This document shows, one piece after another, positions 27,023 to 36,500 of a stretch of DNA of 64,000 nucleotides (position 1 is its first letter; the number at the start of each line of letters is the position of its first letter). The DNA is taken from the NCBI GenBank assembly GCA_019187185.1, contig JABAQU010000016.1:54656-118655 (forward strand), given 5' to 3'. The position numbers were made by a program, and so were the translations under genes. The notes beneath the pieces were generated by a model that was not told the origin of the DNA, did no database searches, and was given only the letters and a program-made list of their open reading frames with translations. The DNA is from Steroidobacteraceae bacterium. GTDB taxonomy: Bacteria; Pseudomonadota; Gammaproteobacteria; Steroidobacterales; Steroidobacteraceae.

Positions 27023-27526
27023 TCAGTCGACGCGCAGCTGCCCCATGCTCGGGCGAAAGCGCAGGTTGCGCGGGTTGCCGTGCCCGACGTCGCGCGAGAC
27101 GACCGTCACGCCCGCGTCCGCGAGATACTCGCCGATCAGCGTGAGCACCGCATCGGCGGCGAGGCGCGCCGGCTCGCCCGCCTCGACGCTCGCCGCGATC
27201 TTGCCCTGCACGTCGATGCCGCGCTCCATCGCGCCCCGGAAGCGCTCGACGCAGCGATCGAGGAGCAGCAGGTCCGAGGCGAGCGTGCGATCGGTGACGT
27301 CGGTCTGGCTCGCGCCGCGCGCGATGAAGCGCAGATGCAGCAGCGCCCCGTGCTCCTCCACCGCGTCATAGAGGCAAACCGCGAGCGTCCCGTCGAGGGT
27401 CGCGGTGAACAGGACGTCGTCCGCAGTGACCTCGAAATGGTCGGGCGGGACGCAGACGATGCGTGGGTCCGGGTGCAGCACGACGCCATGGTGCGGATTT
27501 CCGGCGCCCGGAACCTTGAACTGCAT
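27023..27526 (-). CDS. CheD-like protein lacking the catalytic cysteine
   Basis: 167 residues with the CheD fold signature: [26 protein letters not shown] in the N-terminal half and [25 protein letters not shown] at the C-terminus, both matching chemoreceptor glutamine deamidase CheD. Aligned with Thermotoga CheD (Thr21, Cys27, His44), Thr41 and His64 are kept but the nucleophile position is Thr47 (GSC replaced by DGT). It should therefore not deamidate or deesterify receptors. It may act as a binding protein, as CheD does with CheC in some species. No chemotaxis genes are nearby. It is divergent from qmcA. The start is the ATG at 27526; the frame is open further upstream without family support. 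Confidence 0.75.
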   Translation of the reverse strand: MQFKVPGAGNPHHGVVLHPDPRIVCVPPDHFEVTADDVLFTATLDGTLAVCLYDAVEEHGALLHLRFIARGASQTDVTDRTLASDLLLLDRCVERFRGAMERGIDVQGKIAASVEAGEPARLAADAVLTLIGEYLADAGVTVVSRDVGHGNPRNLRFRPSMGQLRVD

Positions 27527-27599
27527 CACGGGCGGCACATGGCTAGAATGGGGCGGACGGCGGGGTGCCGCCGGACGGCGACACAGTGAGGGGTACGTC

Positions 27600-28550
27600 A
27601 TGTTCGATATCGGTTTCCTGCCGATCATTCTGCTCGTCGCGATCCTCGTCATCGCGTCCAAGGCGTGGCTCACGGTCCCGCAGGGCTACGAATTCACGCT
27701 CGAGCGCTTCGGCCGGTACAAGAAATCGATGGGCCCCGGCTTCCATTTCATCGTGCCCTTCGTCGAAGCGGTCGGGCGCAAGATCAACATGATGGAGCAG
27801 GTGCTCGACGTGCCGCGCCAGGAGGTGATCACGAAGGACAACGCGATGGTCAGCATCGACGCCGTCGTGTTCTTCCAGGCGCTCGATGCCGCCAAGGCGG
27901 CCTATGAAGTCGACAACCTGCGCCTCGCGGTGATCAACCTGACGATGACCAACATCCGCACGGTCGTCGGCTCGATGGACCTCGATGAAACGCTGTCGAA
28001 GCGCGACGAGATCAACCACCGGCTGCTCAAGGTCGTCGACGAGGCGACGACGCCGTGGGGCATCAAGGTGACCCGCATCGAGATCAAGGACATCCAGCCG
28101 CCGGCCGACCTCGTCGAGTCGATGGCCCGGCAGATGAAGGCCGAGCGCGACAAGCGCGCCAATATCCTCGACGCCGAAGGCTTCCGCCAGGCCGCGATCC
28201 TCAAGGCCGAGGGCGAGAAGCAGTCGGTCGTGCTCGCGGCCGAGGGCAGCAAGGAAGCCGCCTTTCGCGAGGCGGAAGCGCGCGAGCGGCTCGCGCAGGC
28301 CGAAGCGCGTGCCACGGCGATGGTCTCGCAGGCGATCGCGCAGGGCGATGTGCAGGCGATCAACTACTTCGTCGCGCAGAAGTACGTCGATGCGCTGAAG
28401 GACTTCGCGACCTCGCCGAACCAGAAGGTGCTGTTCCTGCCGATGGAGGCGAGCGCGCTGATCGGCACGATCGGCGGCATCGCCGAGCTGGCGAAAGACG
28501 CGATGGCGAAGCAGACGTCGGGCGCCGCAGCACCGGTGAAGCGGCCATGA
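27600..28550 (+). CDS. qmcA: SPFH/band 7 membrane protein QmcA-like (stomatin)
   Basis: Membrane-anchored stomatin-like protein of 316 residues with one N-terminal helix ([19 protein letters not shown]), the SPFH domain ([15 protein letters not shown] ... [15 protein letters not shown]) and a long Ala/Glu-rich coiled coil ([27 protein letters not shown]...). It probably scaffolds membrane microdomains or protease complexes. GAGGGG lies about 8 bases before the ATG. The next gene encodes its usual partner NfeD, with overlapping stop and start. A -10-like TAGAAT at 27544-27549 may belong to its promoter. Confidence 0.93.
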   Translation: MFDIGFLPIILLVAILVIASKAWLTVPQGYEFTLERFGRYKKSMGPGFHFIVPFVEAVGRKINMMEQVLDVPRQEVITKDNAMVSIDAVVFFQALDAAKAAYEVDNLRLAVINLTMTNIRTVVGSMDLDETLSKRDEINHRLLKVVDEATTPWGIKVTRIEIKDIQPPADLVESMARQMKAERDKRANILDAEGFRQAAILKAEGEKQSVVLAAEGSKEAAFREAEARERLAQAEARATAMVSQAIAQGDVQAINYFVAQKYVDALKDFATSPNQKVLFLPMEASALIGTIGGIAELAKDAMAKQTSGAAAPVKRP

Positions 28551-28993
28551 TGAACCTCCTGATGCATCTCGAGTGGTGGCACTGGTGGATCGCCGCCGCC
28601 GTGCTCGCGGCGATCGAGACCTTCATGCCGGGTGCCGTCGCGATCTGGTTTGCGATCTCGGCCGCGGTCGTCGGCGCGCTCGTGCTGATCATTCCGGTGC
28701 CGTGGCAGCTGCAGCTCGTGCTCTTCGGCGCACTCGGCATCGTCGCGATCGTGGCCTTTCGCAGCTATGCGAAGCGCAATCCGCAGACGACCACCCAACC
28801 CGCGCTCAATCAGCGCGGCGCGCAGTATGTGGGCCACGAATTCACGCTCGTCGAGCCGATCCAGCAGGGTTTCGGCAAGGTACGGATCGGCGATACGGTA
28901 TGGAAAGTGGCGGGACCGTCGCTGCCGATCGGCGCGCGCGTGCGCGTGACCGGTGTCGACGGTGCCGTGCTCACGGTCGTCGCGAGCGGGTGA
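28547..28993 (+). CDS. NfeD family membrane protein
   Basis: 148 residues with two to three membrane helices ([53 protein letters not shown]) and a C-terminal OB-fold domain ([27 protein letters not shown]). NfeD proteins partner with stomatin-like proteins such as the one encoded just upstream (as YbbK-YbbJ in E. coli). The ATG overlaps the qmcA stop (ATGA), indicating translational coupling. Confidence 0.92.
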   Translation: MMNLLMHLEWWHWWIAAAVLAAIETFMPGAVAIWFAISAAVVGALVLIIPVPWQLQLVLFGALGIVAIVAFRSYAKRNPQTTTQPALNQRGAQYVGHEFTLVEPIQQGFGKVRIGDTVWKVAGPSLPIGARVRVTGVDGAVLTVVASG

Positions 28994-29030
28994 GTCGCCG
29001 CGCCGACGCGCAACTCTGGGGAGGATCGTC

Positions 29031-29456
29031 ATGCTGGTTCGTCACGTACTCGACCGCAAGGGTCATGCCACGCACGCCATCGGGCCGGACGCCACCGTAC
29101 TCGATGCGCTCAAAGTGATGGCCGAGCATGAGATCGGCGCGCTGCTCGTGATGCAGGGCGATCGCGTGCTCGGCGTGATGTCCGAGCGCGATTACGCGCG
29201 CAAGGTGGCGCTCCTCGGCCGCGCGTCGCGCGATACGCCGGTCTCGCAGATCATGTCGTCGCCACCGGTCACCGTGACGCCGGCGGACACGATCGACGGG
29301 TGCATGCGCCTCGTCACGGACAAGCGCATCCGCCACCTGCCGGTGATCGACGGCGGCCGGGTGGTCGGCGTGCTGTCGATCGGCGATCTCGTGAAGGCGA
29401 TCCTCAGCCAGCAGAGAGAGACGATCGAGCAGCTCGAAGCGTACATCAGAAGCTGA
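29031..29456 (+). CDS. CBS-domain pair protein
   Basis: 141 residues forming a single Bateman module of two CBS domains (about 8-62 with LLVMQGDRVLGVMSERDYARKV, and 72-128 with RHLPVIDGGRVVGVLSIGDLVK). Such stand-alone modules sense adenine nucleotides or AdoMet and regulate partner proteins. No partner domain is attached. A strong ribosome-binding site (GGGGAGGA) precedes the ATG. It follows nfeD by 37 bases and may be cotranscribed with it. Confidence 0.92.
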   Translation: MLVRHVLDRKGHATHAIGPDATVLDALKVMAEHEIGALLVMQGDRVLGVMSERDYARKVALLGRASRDTPVSQIMSSPPVTVTPADTIDGCMRLVTDKRIRHLPVIDGGRVVGVLSIGDLVKAILSQQRETIEQLEAYIRS

Positions 29457-29469
29457 CAGCGGACAGCTC

Positions 29470-31341
29470 ATGGCCGGCAGCCGGAGGCGCATGCGACTTC
29501 GACGGGTACCAGGCAGTCTCGTCGGGCTGTGGCTCTGCCTGTGCGCACCGTCGTTCGCGGCGGCCGCGGCGCAGTGCGATCAGCCGTGGTCGTGCAGTGG
29601 CGTCGCGCGCATCGTCGCGATCGGCGATGTGCACGGCGCGCTCGCCGAGTACGAGTCGATCCTGCGGGCCACCGGCCTCATCGATGACGGCGGGCACTGG
29701 GCCGGCGGACAAACCTACCTCGTCAGTACGGGCGACCTGATCGATCGAGGCCCGGAATCGCTCGGTGTCATCCAGCTCCTGCGCCGCCTCGAGGCCGAGG
29801 CGCCGGCCGCCGGCGGGCGCGTGCTGGTGACGCTCGGCAATCACGAGGCGATGAACCTCACCGGCGAGCTCGATTACGTGGTGGCGGCCGACTATGCGGC
29901 GATGGCCGCGTCCGAGGATCCGGCGACGCGCGAGGCCGCGTTCCGCTCGCTCGATGCCCACGGCGCCTTCGCGGATCTCACCGGGGAGGCTGCGCACGCC
30001 GCGTTCGACCGCCGTTTCCCGCGCGGCTGGTTCGCGCGGCAGCGGGCCTTCAGTGCCGAGGGCGAGGTGGGCCGCTGGCTGATCGCGCGTCCGCTGATGG
30101 TGCGCGTGAACGGGGTGCTGTTCACGCACGGCGGCCTGCCCCCAGGGCTCGCCACGCAGACGCTCGCTGCGCTCAACACGACGTCGCTGCACCAGGATCT
30201 CGTCGATTACACGACTGCGTGGCACGCGCTGATCGCGGCCGGGCTCCTCGATCCCGATACCTTGTTCGAGGCGCGCGTCGCGCTCGCGCAGCAGCGGCTC
30301 GCGACGTACACGGGCGAGGATCGTGCGGCGCTCGAACGCGCATTCGCGACGCTGCAGCGGACCGATACGTCGCCGGTACACAGTGTGGCGGGGCCCCTGT
30401 GGTATCGCGGCAGTGCGATGTGCAACAGCGCCTTCGAAACGGACACGGTGGCGAGCGTGCTAGGCCGGCTCGGCGGCGATTCCGTCGTGATCGGCCACAC
30501 GGTCACGACGACGAAGCGAATCACCACGCGCATGGATGGCCGGGTCACGATGATCGACACCGGCATGCTGCCTGCGTACCACGGCCAGCCCTCGGCGCTC
30601 GTCATCGAAGGCGACGCACGCCGCGTGATCTACGCCCGCGCGCCGGGCGAGCAGGCGTCGCCCGAGCCCGAGGCGCGCCGCGTCGGCGATCGCCCGGGGA
30701 ATCTCACCGACGATCAGCTCGAGGATTTCCTGCGCGACGCCGACATCGTCGCGAACGAGTCACCACCGATCGCCCGCGCCGGCACGCGCTGGCTGACGCT
30801 CCGCCGCGGCGATGCGACGGTGCATGCGCTCTTCATCACCGCACCGGAGCGCGGGCGCTGGCAGAACGAAGTCGCGGCCTATCGGCTCGACCGGCTGCTC
30901 GGCATCGACATGGTGCCCGTGACGATCGAGCGCACGATCGACGGGCAGGCAGGCGCACTGCAGTTCTGGATCGAGAAGGCCGTGAGCGCCGCCGTGGTCG
31001 AGCGCGACAAGGTGCGCGTGCCGCCGTGGTGCAGCCTGCAATCGCAGTACGGCCTGATGCGCGCATTCGACGCCCTCGCCGGCAACACCGTCCGCCGCGC
31101 GGAGGACGTGCTGCTCGGCACGAACGACGGTCTCGCGCGGCTCATCGACCATGCGGTGCTCTTTCCGACGGCGCGCCGGCTCGATCCGCGCGTCGCACCG
31201 CCCCCCGTGGGCGACGAGCTCGCGCGCCGTCTGCGCGCGCTCGATGCCGCCAAGCTCGCATCGGCGCTCGCGCCGTGGCTCGACCGGGCGCAGCAGAAGG
31301 CGATCCTGTCGCGGCGCGACGCGCTGCTCGGCACGCGCTGA
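29470..31341 (+). CDS. Exported PPP-type phosphatase fused to a degenerate kinase-like domain
   Basis: After a signal peptide (residues 1-34, SLVGLWLCLCAPSFAAAAA) comes a calcineurin-like phosphatase domain of the bacterial Shewanella-like kind: GDVHG (52-56), GDLIDRG (88-94), GNHE (123-126), FTHGG (218-222) and IGHT (341-344), all metal-binding or catalytic motifs intact. A second domain (about 435-623) resembles FAM20/HipA/PI3K-like atypical kinases: NEVAAYRLDRLLG (466-478, helix-C Glu), FDALAGNTVRRAEDVLL (533-549, catalytic-loop position) and LIDHAVLF (558-565, DFG-like). The catalytic Asp position reads Val541 and the His is Arg543, so this part is probably a pseudokinase. The enzyme should act in the periplasm on phosphoproteins or small phosphates. 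The first domain is certain; the second is inference. Confidence 0.8.
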   Translation: MAGSRRRMRLRRVPGSLVGLWLCLCAPSFAAAAAQCDQPWSCSGVARIVAIGDVHGALAEYESILRATGLIDDGGHWAGGQTYLVSTGDLIDRGPESLGVIQLLRRLEAEAPAAGGRVLVTLGNHEAMNLTGELDYVVAADYAAMAASEDPATREAAFRSLDAHGAFADLTGEAAHAAFDRRFPRGWFARQRAFSAEGEVGRWLIARPLMVRVNGVLFTHGGLPPGLATQTLAALNTTSLHQDLVDYTTAWHALIAAGLLDPDTLFEARVALAQQRLATYTGEDRAALERAFATLQRTDTSPVHSVAGPLWYRGSAMCNSAFETDTVASVLGRLGGDSVVIGHTVTTTKRITTRMDGRVTMIDTGMLPAYHGQPSALVIEGDARRVIYARAPGEQASPEPEARRVGDRPGNLTDDQLEDFLRDADIVANESPPIARAGTRWLTLRRGDATVHALFITAPERGRWQNEVAAYRLDRLLGIDMVPVTIERTIDGQAGALQFWIEKAVSAAVVERDKVRVPPWCSLQSQYGLMRAFDALAGNTVRRAEDVLLGTNDGLARLIDHAVLFPTARRLDPRVAPPPVGDELARRLRALDAAKLASALAPWLDRAQQKAILSRRDALLGTR

Positions 31342-31351
31342 CGCGCCCTCT

Positions 31352-31861
31352 TCAGAACGCCTTGACGAGAATCGCGATCGTCAGCGCGACGTGGATGCCG
31401 GCGAAGAGCCACGGCACGAGCAGCTCCACCGTCGTGGTCTGCAGGTAGGTCCGCCGCGAACGGGCGGCGTCCAGCGCGGCCCATTCCGCCGTGAACGGCG
31501 CAAACGGCAGCTCGCGTTCCATCGCGACGATCACGCGGAACTTGCCGGCGTTCAGCTGCCGGTACGACAGCACCATCATCCACCACGCGACGCACATCAG
31601 CACCGCCGCGGTGGCGGGCGCGATGACGAGCGTGCGCGAAGCGATGAGACCCTCCTTCAGGGCGACCGCCAGCGCGCCGACGACGGCCGTGTTCATGCCG
31701 ACGAAGAAGGAATTGGCGAGCATGCGCCGGTTGCTGACGCGGTCGGCCATCTCGACGCACATCTGGTACTGGCGCAGCGCATGGTAGCGATAGTCCGCGC
31801 CATAAGCCTCGGGCGGCGCCGCATGCAGCACGTCGGTGAACCGGTCGTCGGCGTCGTTCAT
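31352..31861 (-). CDS. Small membrane protein of the STAND-SLOG/SLATT operon
   Basis: 169 residues. A polar N-terminus with YRYHALRQYQMCVEMADRVSNRRMLAN precedes hydrophobic segments at about 48-66 and 76-96, a soluble helical stretch with EWAALDAARSRRTYLQ, and a last helix at about 147-167. The MADRVSxRRxxANSFF motif before a helix pair is typical of small membrane proteins found next to conflict-system genes and resembles SLATT-type domains. It would be the membrane partner or effector of the operon. GGAAG precedes the ATG, which lies 9 bases after the stop of the SLOG gene. Confidence 0.75.
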   Translation of the reverse strand: MNDADDRFTDVLHAAPPEAYGADYRYHALRQYQMCVEMADRVSNRRMLANSFFVGMNTAVVGALAVALKEGLIASRTLVIAPATAAVLMCVAWWMMVLSYRQLNAGKFRVIVAMERELPFAPFTAEWAALDAARSRRTYLQTTTVELLVPWLFAGIHVALTIAILVKAF

Positions 31862-31870
31862 GGGGACTTC

Positions 31871-33598
31871 CTAGTGCGAGGGCAGGTGGCGCAGCTTGCG
31901 GTCGCGATTGAGCAGCACCCAGGTCGCGTGCTCGGCGAGCGCGGCGCGCCCGAGGGAATAGAGAACCGAGCGGCGCCGGTCATCGGCGACATCGCCCTGC
32001 AGCTGCGAGCGGGCTTCGTCGAACAGCCGGTACATGTAGCCGTACTGCCGCGCGAGCTCCTTTGCCGCCGATTTCTGCAGCCACGCCTCGAGCAGGCCCG
32101 CGGCGAGCGGCAAGAGGCCCATCGTCACGACGAGCGGGGTCTTGAGGTACCCGGTATGCAGCACCGGCACGAAGCACAGCACCGCCGCGGCCGCGAGGCC
32201 GAAGACCAGCGTGACCGCGCCCGTCCGCTCGGTCAGCGCGATCATGTGGCGGCGCTGCTCGCCCGCATGCCAGAAATAGCCGAGCTGGCCCGAGCCGCGC
32301 GCCTTCACCGGATCGAGCGAGCCAACCCAGGTCTCGATCGCGTGCTCGATGCCGCCCGAGATGCCGTCGCGTCCGGCGTCGTGCATCTCGAAATCGACCG
32401 CGCGCATCGCGTTCCTGATCCAGTCGAGCTCGGGGTCCTGCCGGCGCAGGAAACTCTCGTCGCCCGTGTGCAGCCGGCCCTCGTCGCGCACGCCGGCGAT
32501 GCGCAGGTAGAACTGCACGCGCAGCCCCTCGCAGAGCGCGCGATACTCGAGATGGTCGCGATGCCAGCCGCGATACTCGGCGTAACGGCTAAGCGCGATG
32601 GTCGTGAGCGCGGCGCCGAAGAACACGTAGATGAGGCCCCACATCGCCGGGATCTTGGAGTACAGCACGAACGCGCAACCCATCACGGCGCCGATGCCGT
32701 ACGTCCACGCGGTGATGCGCGTGAGGCGCCGGCGGTAGAGCGTGGCGAGGTGGTCCGCGAGCGCGATGAGCCGGGCACAGCGCCGCACGGCAGGCGGTGC
32801 GCCGACGAACGGTGCGCGCTCGTCGGCCAGTGCGCCGGCAGTGGCATGTTTCGCAACCCCGTTGAACTCTTCGGTGCGCTCGAGAACGTGCAGGTACTCC
32901 TCGGGCATCGACTCCTGCAGCGTCGAGCGGCCGCCCGCGAACTCGTGCAGGTAGCCCGCCGACAACGGCTTGTGGCCGTTTGTCGGCTCGCCGTTCCTGC
33001 GATCCCGCGACACGAGGATGTGGTAGACGAGGGAATTGTCGGCCTCGCCGAGCGCGAGATCGCGCAGCTCGTCGGTGGCCGGCCGTGCGCCACCCTTCGA
33101 GGCGAGCCGGTAATTGACGACGGCGGCGGTGCCTCCGGGGCTCGCCGACGGCTTGCCGTCCCACAGGGCGAGCAGGATGTAGCAGTAGCGCGCGAGGAAA
33201 TCGCCTGCGACCGCATACAGCGTGTCGCGGTCGGCCGCCGCCTCACCGTTCGTCAGGTCGACGACACGCGAGACCGCACGCAGTTCATCGAAGCGCGCCA
33301 GCTCCTCGGGGCCCGAGAACTGCGCGCGGTAGTCCGCGATCGGCAGCGGCTGCAGGAACACGAGTTCGAGGCCGAGCGCGTGCGCCTCCTCGGCGACGAG
33401 GAGGTCTGCCCCCTCGGCGAGTTGCGAGGCGACGATCAGCGGCGTGCGGGGCCAGCGATCGCGCAGCGATGCGAGGAACTCGCGCACCCGCTCGCGCGCC
33501 GCAGGCACCTCCGATTCGACGAGGTCGCGGTGTCCGGTGACACCGATGACGAGGGGGATGGCGGCAGGCAGGTCCATCGGTACGGCAGTTGTCTCCAT
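31871..33598 (-). CDS. SLOG-domain protein with SLATT-type membrane region
   Basis: 575 residues. The N-terminal part (15-145) is a Rossmann-like SLOG domain: PLVIGVTGHRDL (16-26), PLIVASQLAEGADLLVAEEA (53-72) and LELVFLQPLP, the pattern of domains that bind or process nucleotide ligands such as NAD or ADP-ribose derivatives. A linker is followed by a helix pair at about 297-336 and the post-helix segment EYRGWHRDHLEYRALCEGLRVQFYL (341-365), which resembles SLATT domains. A further pair lies at about 446-500, then a helical tail. SLATT domains are predicted pore-forming effectors triggered by nucleotide signals. The ATG starts 1 base after the STAND gene stop. Confidence 0.82.
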   Translation of the reverse strand: METTAVPMDLPAAIPLVIGVTGHRDLVESEVPAARERVREFLASLRDRWPRTPLIVASQLAEGADLLVAEEAHALGLELVFLQPLPIADYRAQFSGPEELARFDELRAVSRVVDLTNGEAAADRDTLYAVAGDFLARYCYILLALWDGKPSASPGGTAAVVNYRLASKGGARPATDELRDLALGEADNSLVYHILVSRDRRNGEPTNGHKPLSAGYLHEFAGGRSTLQESMPEEYLHVLERTEEFNGVAKHATAGALADERAPFVGAPPAVRRCARLIALADHLATLYRRRLTRITAWTYGIGAVMGCAFVLYSKIPAMWGLIYVFFGAALTTIALSRYAEYRGWHRDHLEYRALCEGLRVQFYLRIAGVRDEGRLHTGDESFLRRQDPELDWIRNAMRAVDFEMHDAGRDGISGGIEHAIETWVGSLDPVKARGSGQLGYFWHAGEQRRHMIALTERTGAVTLVFGLAAAAVLCFVPVLHTGYLKTPLVVTMGLLPLAAGLLEAWLQKSAAKELARQYGYMYRLFDEARSQLQGDVADDRRRSVLYSLGRAALAEHATWVLLNRDRKLRHLPSH

Positions 33599-33599
33599 G

Positions 33600-36500
33600 T
33601 CAGTGCGGCAGACGGACGAGCCGCTGCTCGAGATCGCGAGTGTAGTATCGCTGTTCGCCGAAGCGCTTGCGCACGACCGGCAGGGCTTTCGTCAGCAGGT
33701 CGCGCGCCTCCGGGTACTTCTTCTCCGCCGCGCAGGCCGTGGCGCGCACGGCGTCCTGCAGCGCGTAGCGCCAGGCTTCGCCCGGCATTTCGGCGAGCGG
33801 GTACTGCTTCTCGAGCAGCGATCGGGCGCGGGTGAGGAGCGCTTCGGCCTGGGTGGCGCGATTCGTGCGGGCGTACACGTCGGCGAGGTTGGTCAGCACC
33901 TGGTCGAGCATCCAGTGATTCTGCTTCTCGGCGATCCTCAGCGCCTCGTCGAGTTTCTTCTCCGCGTCCGTGTAATTGCGCCTTGCGAGATCGATCATCG
34001 CGAGGCTATTGAGCGGCAGGATCAGGTCGTCGTGGTCGGGGGGTTTCGTGCGACGATCGATGTCGAGCGTTCTCGCGAGATAGCCTTCCGCCTCGTCGAG
34101 CCTCCCATCGATGAGCAGGCCACGCCCGATGTTGTTCAGGATCGAGCCCACTTCAGGGTGATCCTTGCCGGCCCACTGTTCCGAGATGCCGAGGCTCTCC
34201 TTCCAGACGTCGACCGCCTCCCTGTAACGACCTGTCTGGAAATAGAGGGCGCCCAGGTCATTGAGATTGCTGCCGACCTTCCAATGCTTCGGACCCAACT
34301 GCTTTCGCCATATCGCGAGACTGTGCAGCATCAGCGGTTCGGCTTCCTGGTATCGGGCCGCGAAGAACAGCGTTCCGGCCAGCCCCTGCAGGGTCTGCGC
34401 CACCTGAACGCTTTCCGGCCCGTGCAATCGACGATCGATCTCGAGGGCGTCCCTGTAGAGTCCTTCTGCCTCCGCGTCGGATCCGAGCTGCGAGAGCGTG
34501 TCACCCAGGCCGTTCAGGTTGTTCGCGACGAGCGCGTCGCCCCCGGGACCCAGGCGTCGCGCGTCCTGGAGGGCCTCGCGGTAGAGCTTCTCGGCGTCCT
34601 TGTACTTGCCGTCGAGATAGGTGGCGGCCGCCAGCGCGCTTCGCGTTTCGGTGCTGGCCCGGCTCGCGGCCCCGAGTGTCTGCGTGCGGGCCTGCAATGC
34701 CTCGTCGAGGAGCTGGATCGCGGGCGCCGGGAGCCCGAGCCCCGTGTACGCGCGACCCATTGCCGTCATGAGGCTCGCGCGTACCGCGGGGCGGTCGGTC
34801 AGCTGCCGGCGCACATCGCTGGCGCCCCGGTCGAGCATCTCGCGCACCGTGAACTCGTTCGCGCGAGCCTTGGTGGGGTCGGCCAGTGTGAACAGCGAAA
34901 CCATGAAGTTCATGGTTTCCTCCGTCGTCGACGCTTCGGTCACGGCACGCTGGCGTTGCGATGTCGCGATGACGGCCGATACCGTCGCGGCGACGGCCAG
35001 GATCGCGAGACCTGCGACTGCGGCCGCCCGTATGTTTCGCGCGCGTCGCGCCTGTGACCGCGATGCCTCGATCAGCGCGCGTTCCGTGGGCGTGATTTCG
35101 ACTTCGGCCTCCACGACCGTGAGCGCTTCCTCGAGGGGGCGGCCTTTCGCCAGCAGCAGGTCCGGACGGCGGCCCTCCTGCTCCCAGCGCTCCGCGGAAA
35201 CCGCGAGCCGGCCGTGGGCGCGCAGCATGTCGCGGTTGGTTTCCAGCCATTCGTGGACGCGTGGCCAGTGCCGGAGCAGGGCCTCGTGTGCGATCGACAC
35301 GACCGGACGGGCATCGACTCCGAGCTCGGACACACAGAGCCGCGCTTCGATCAGTGCGCGCACGAGTTCGCGCTGCGGGCCGGCCGGAAACTCATCGAGC
35401 GCGGCGCTGCGCCGGCTGTAGGCGCCCACGCCGTCAGCGGTGACGGCAATCAGCTTGCGGAGCGTCGCCGGCAGGCTGTCCCGGGTATCGGATGGCAGCG
35501 ACAGGAACACGGCCTCGGCGCGCTGTGCGAGCGCGCCTTCCACGCCGCCGATGTCGCTGTATGCGGCGAAAGTCAGCGTGCCGTCGGATGCGCGTCGCTT
35601 GTAGAGCTCTTCCAGCGCGAATTCGAGCAGCGGCAGGGCCTCGGGGCTGCGAGCCGCTTCATCGCGCAGCAGCTCGTCGAGGCTTTCGCCGCCACCGACG
35701 TGCGTCTCGAAGCGCAAGCCAGCGGCTGCCGCGGGCAGTCGTATGATCTGGCCGATTTCCGCCGGGGTCGGTGGCCTGAGGTCATACTGGCCATGCCCGG
35801 CCTTCATCGCGACGAGATCCGCGTGCTCGACGCACCGTGGATAGAAATCACTGCGCAGTGTCGCGATGACCCACACTGCGCCGGTGGCGATCACCCGCCC
35901 GAGCAGCGTGAAGAAGCGTTCGCGCTCTTCGAAGTCGCAGCGCTCGTCGGAGAACACTTCCTCGAGCTGGTCGATGACGAGGGCCATGCGCTGGTCGGGC
36001 GCGATCCCGCTTCTCACCAGCGCGATGACATCCTCGTCTCCGGTCCCCGGTTGGCCCAGCGCCCTGGCCAGGACCTCACGGAGCAGCAGGGACAGATCGT
36101 TGCGCCGATCGCGGGGGCGCAGCTCCGCGCGCATCCAGCCGGCGACTCCCTCGATGATGCCGGGCTGCGTCAGTACCGGCAGCAATCCGGAACGCACGAC
36201 CGACGACTTGCCGCTGCCGCTGGCGCCGATGACCAGGAGAAACGGGTGATCGTCGGCTGCCTGCCTGCGCAGCGCGGCGATCATCTCGCCCGTTGCGGCA
36301 GTACGGCCGAAGAAAATCGGCGCATGTTCGAAGCCGAAGGGTTCGAGGCCCCGGAACGGCGACTCGTTCCACAGCGTGACGTCGGCGCGCTCCGCGCCGA
36401 CCGCCTCGGGAAAGCGCCGCGCGATCAGCTTGCGGAGGTGAACCTCGATCAGTTCCTCGAACTCCGCGACATTCCCGAACGGGTGAAACGCGGCACGCAG

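Noticed and set aside
31151..33835. 894-codon plus-strand open frame opposite the SLOG and small membrane genes
   Set aside because: Antisense to the conserved minus-strand operon and without recognisable motifs.
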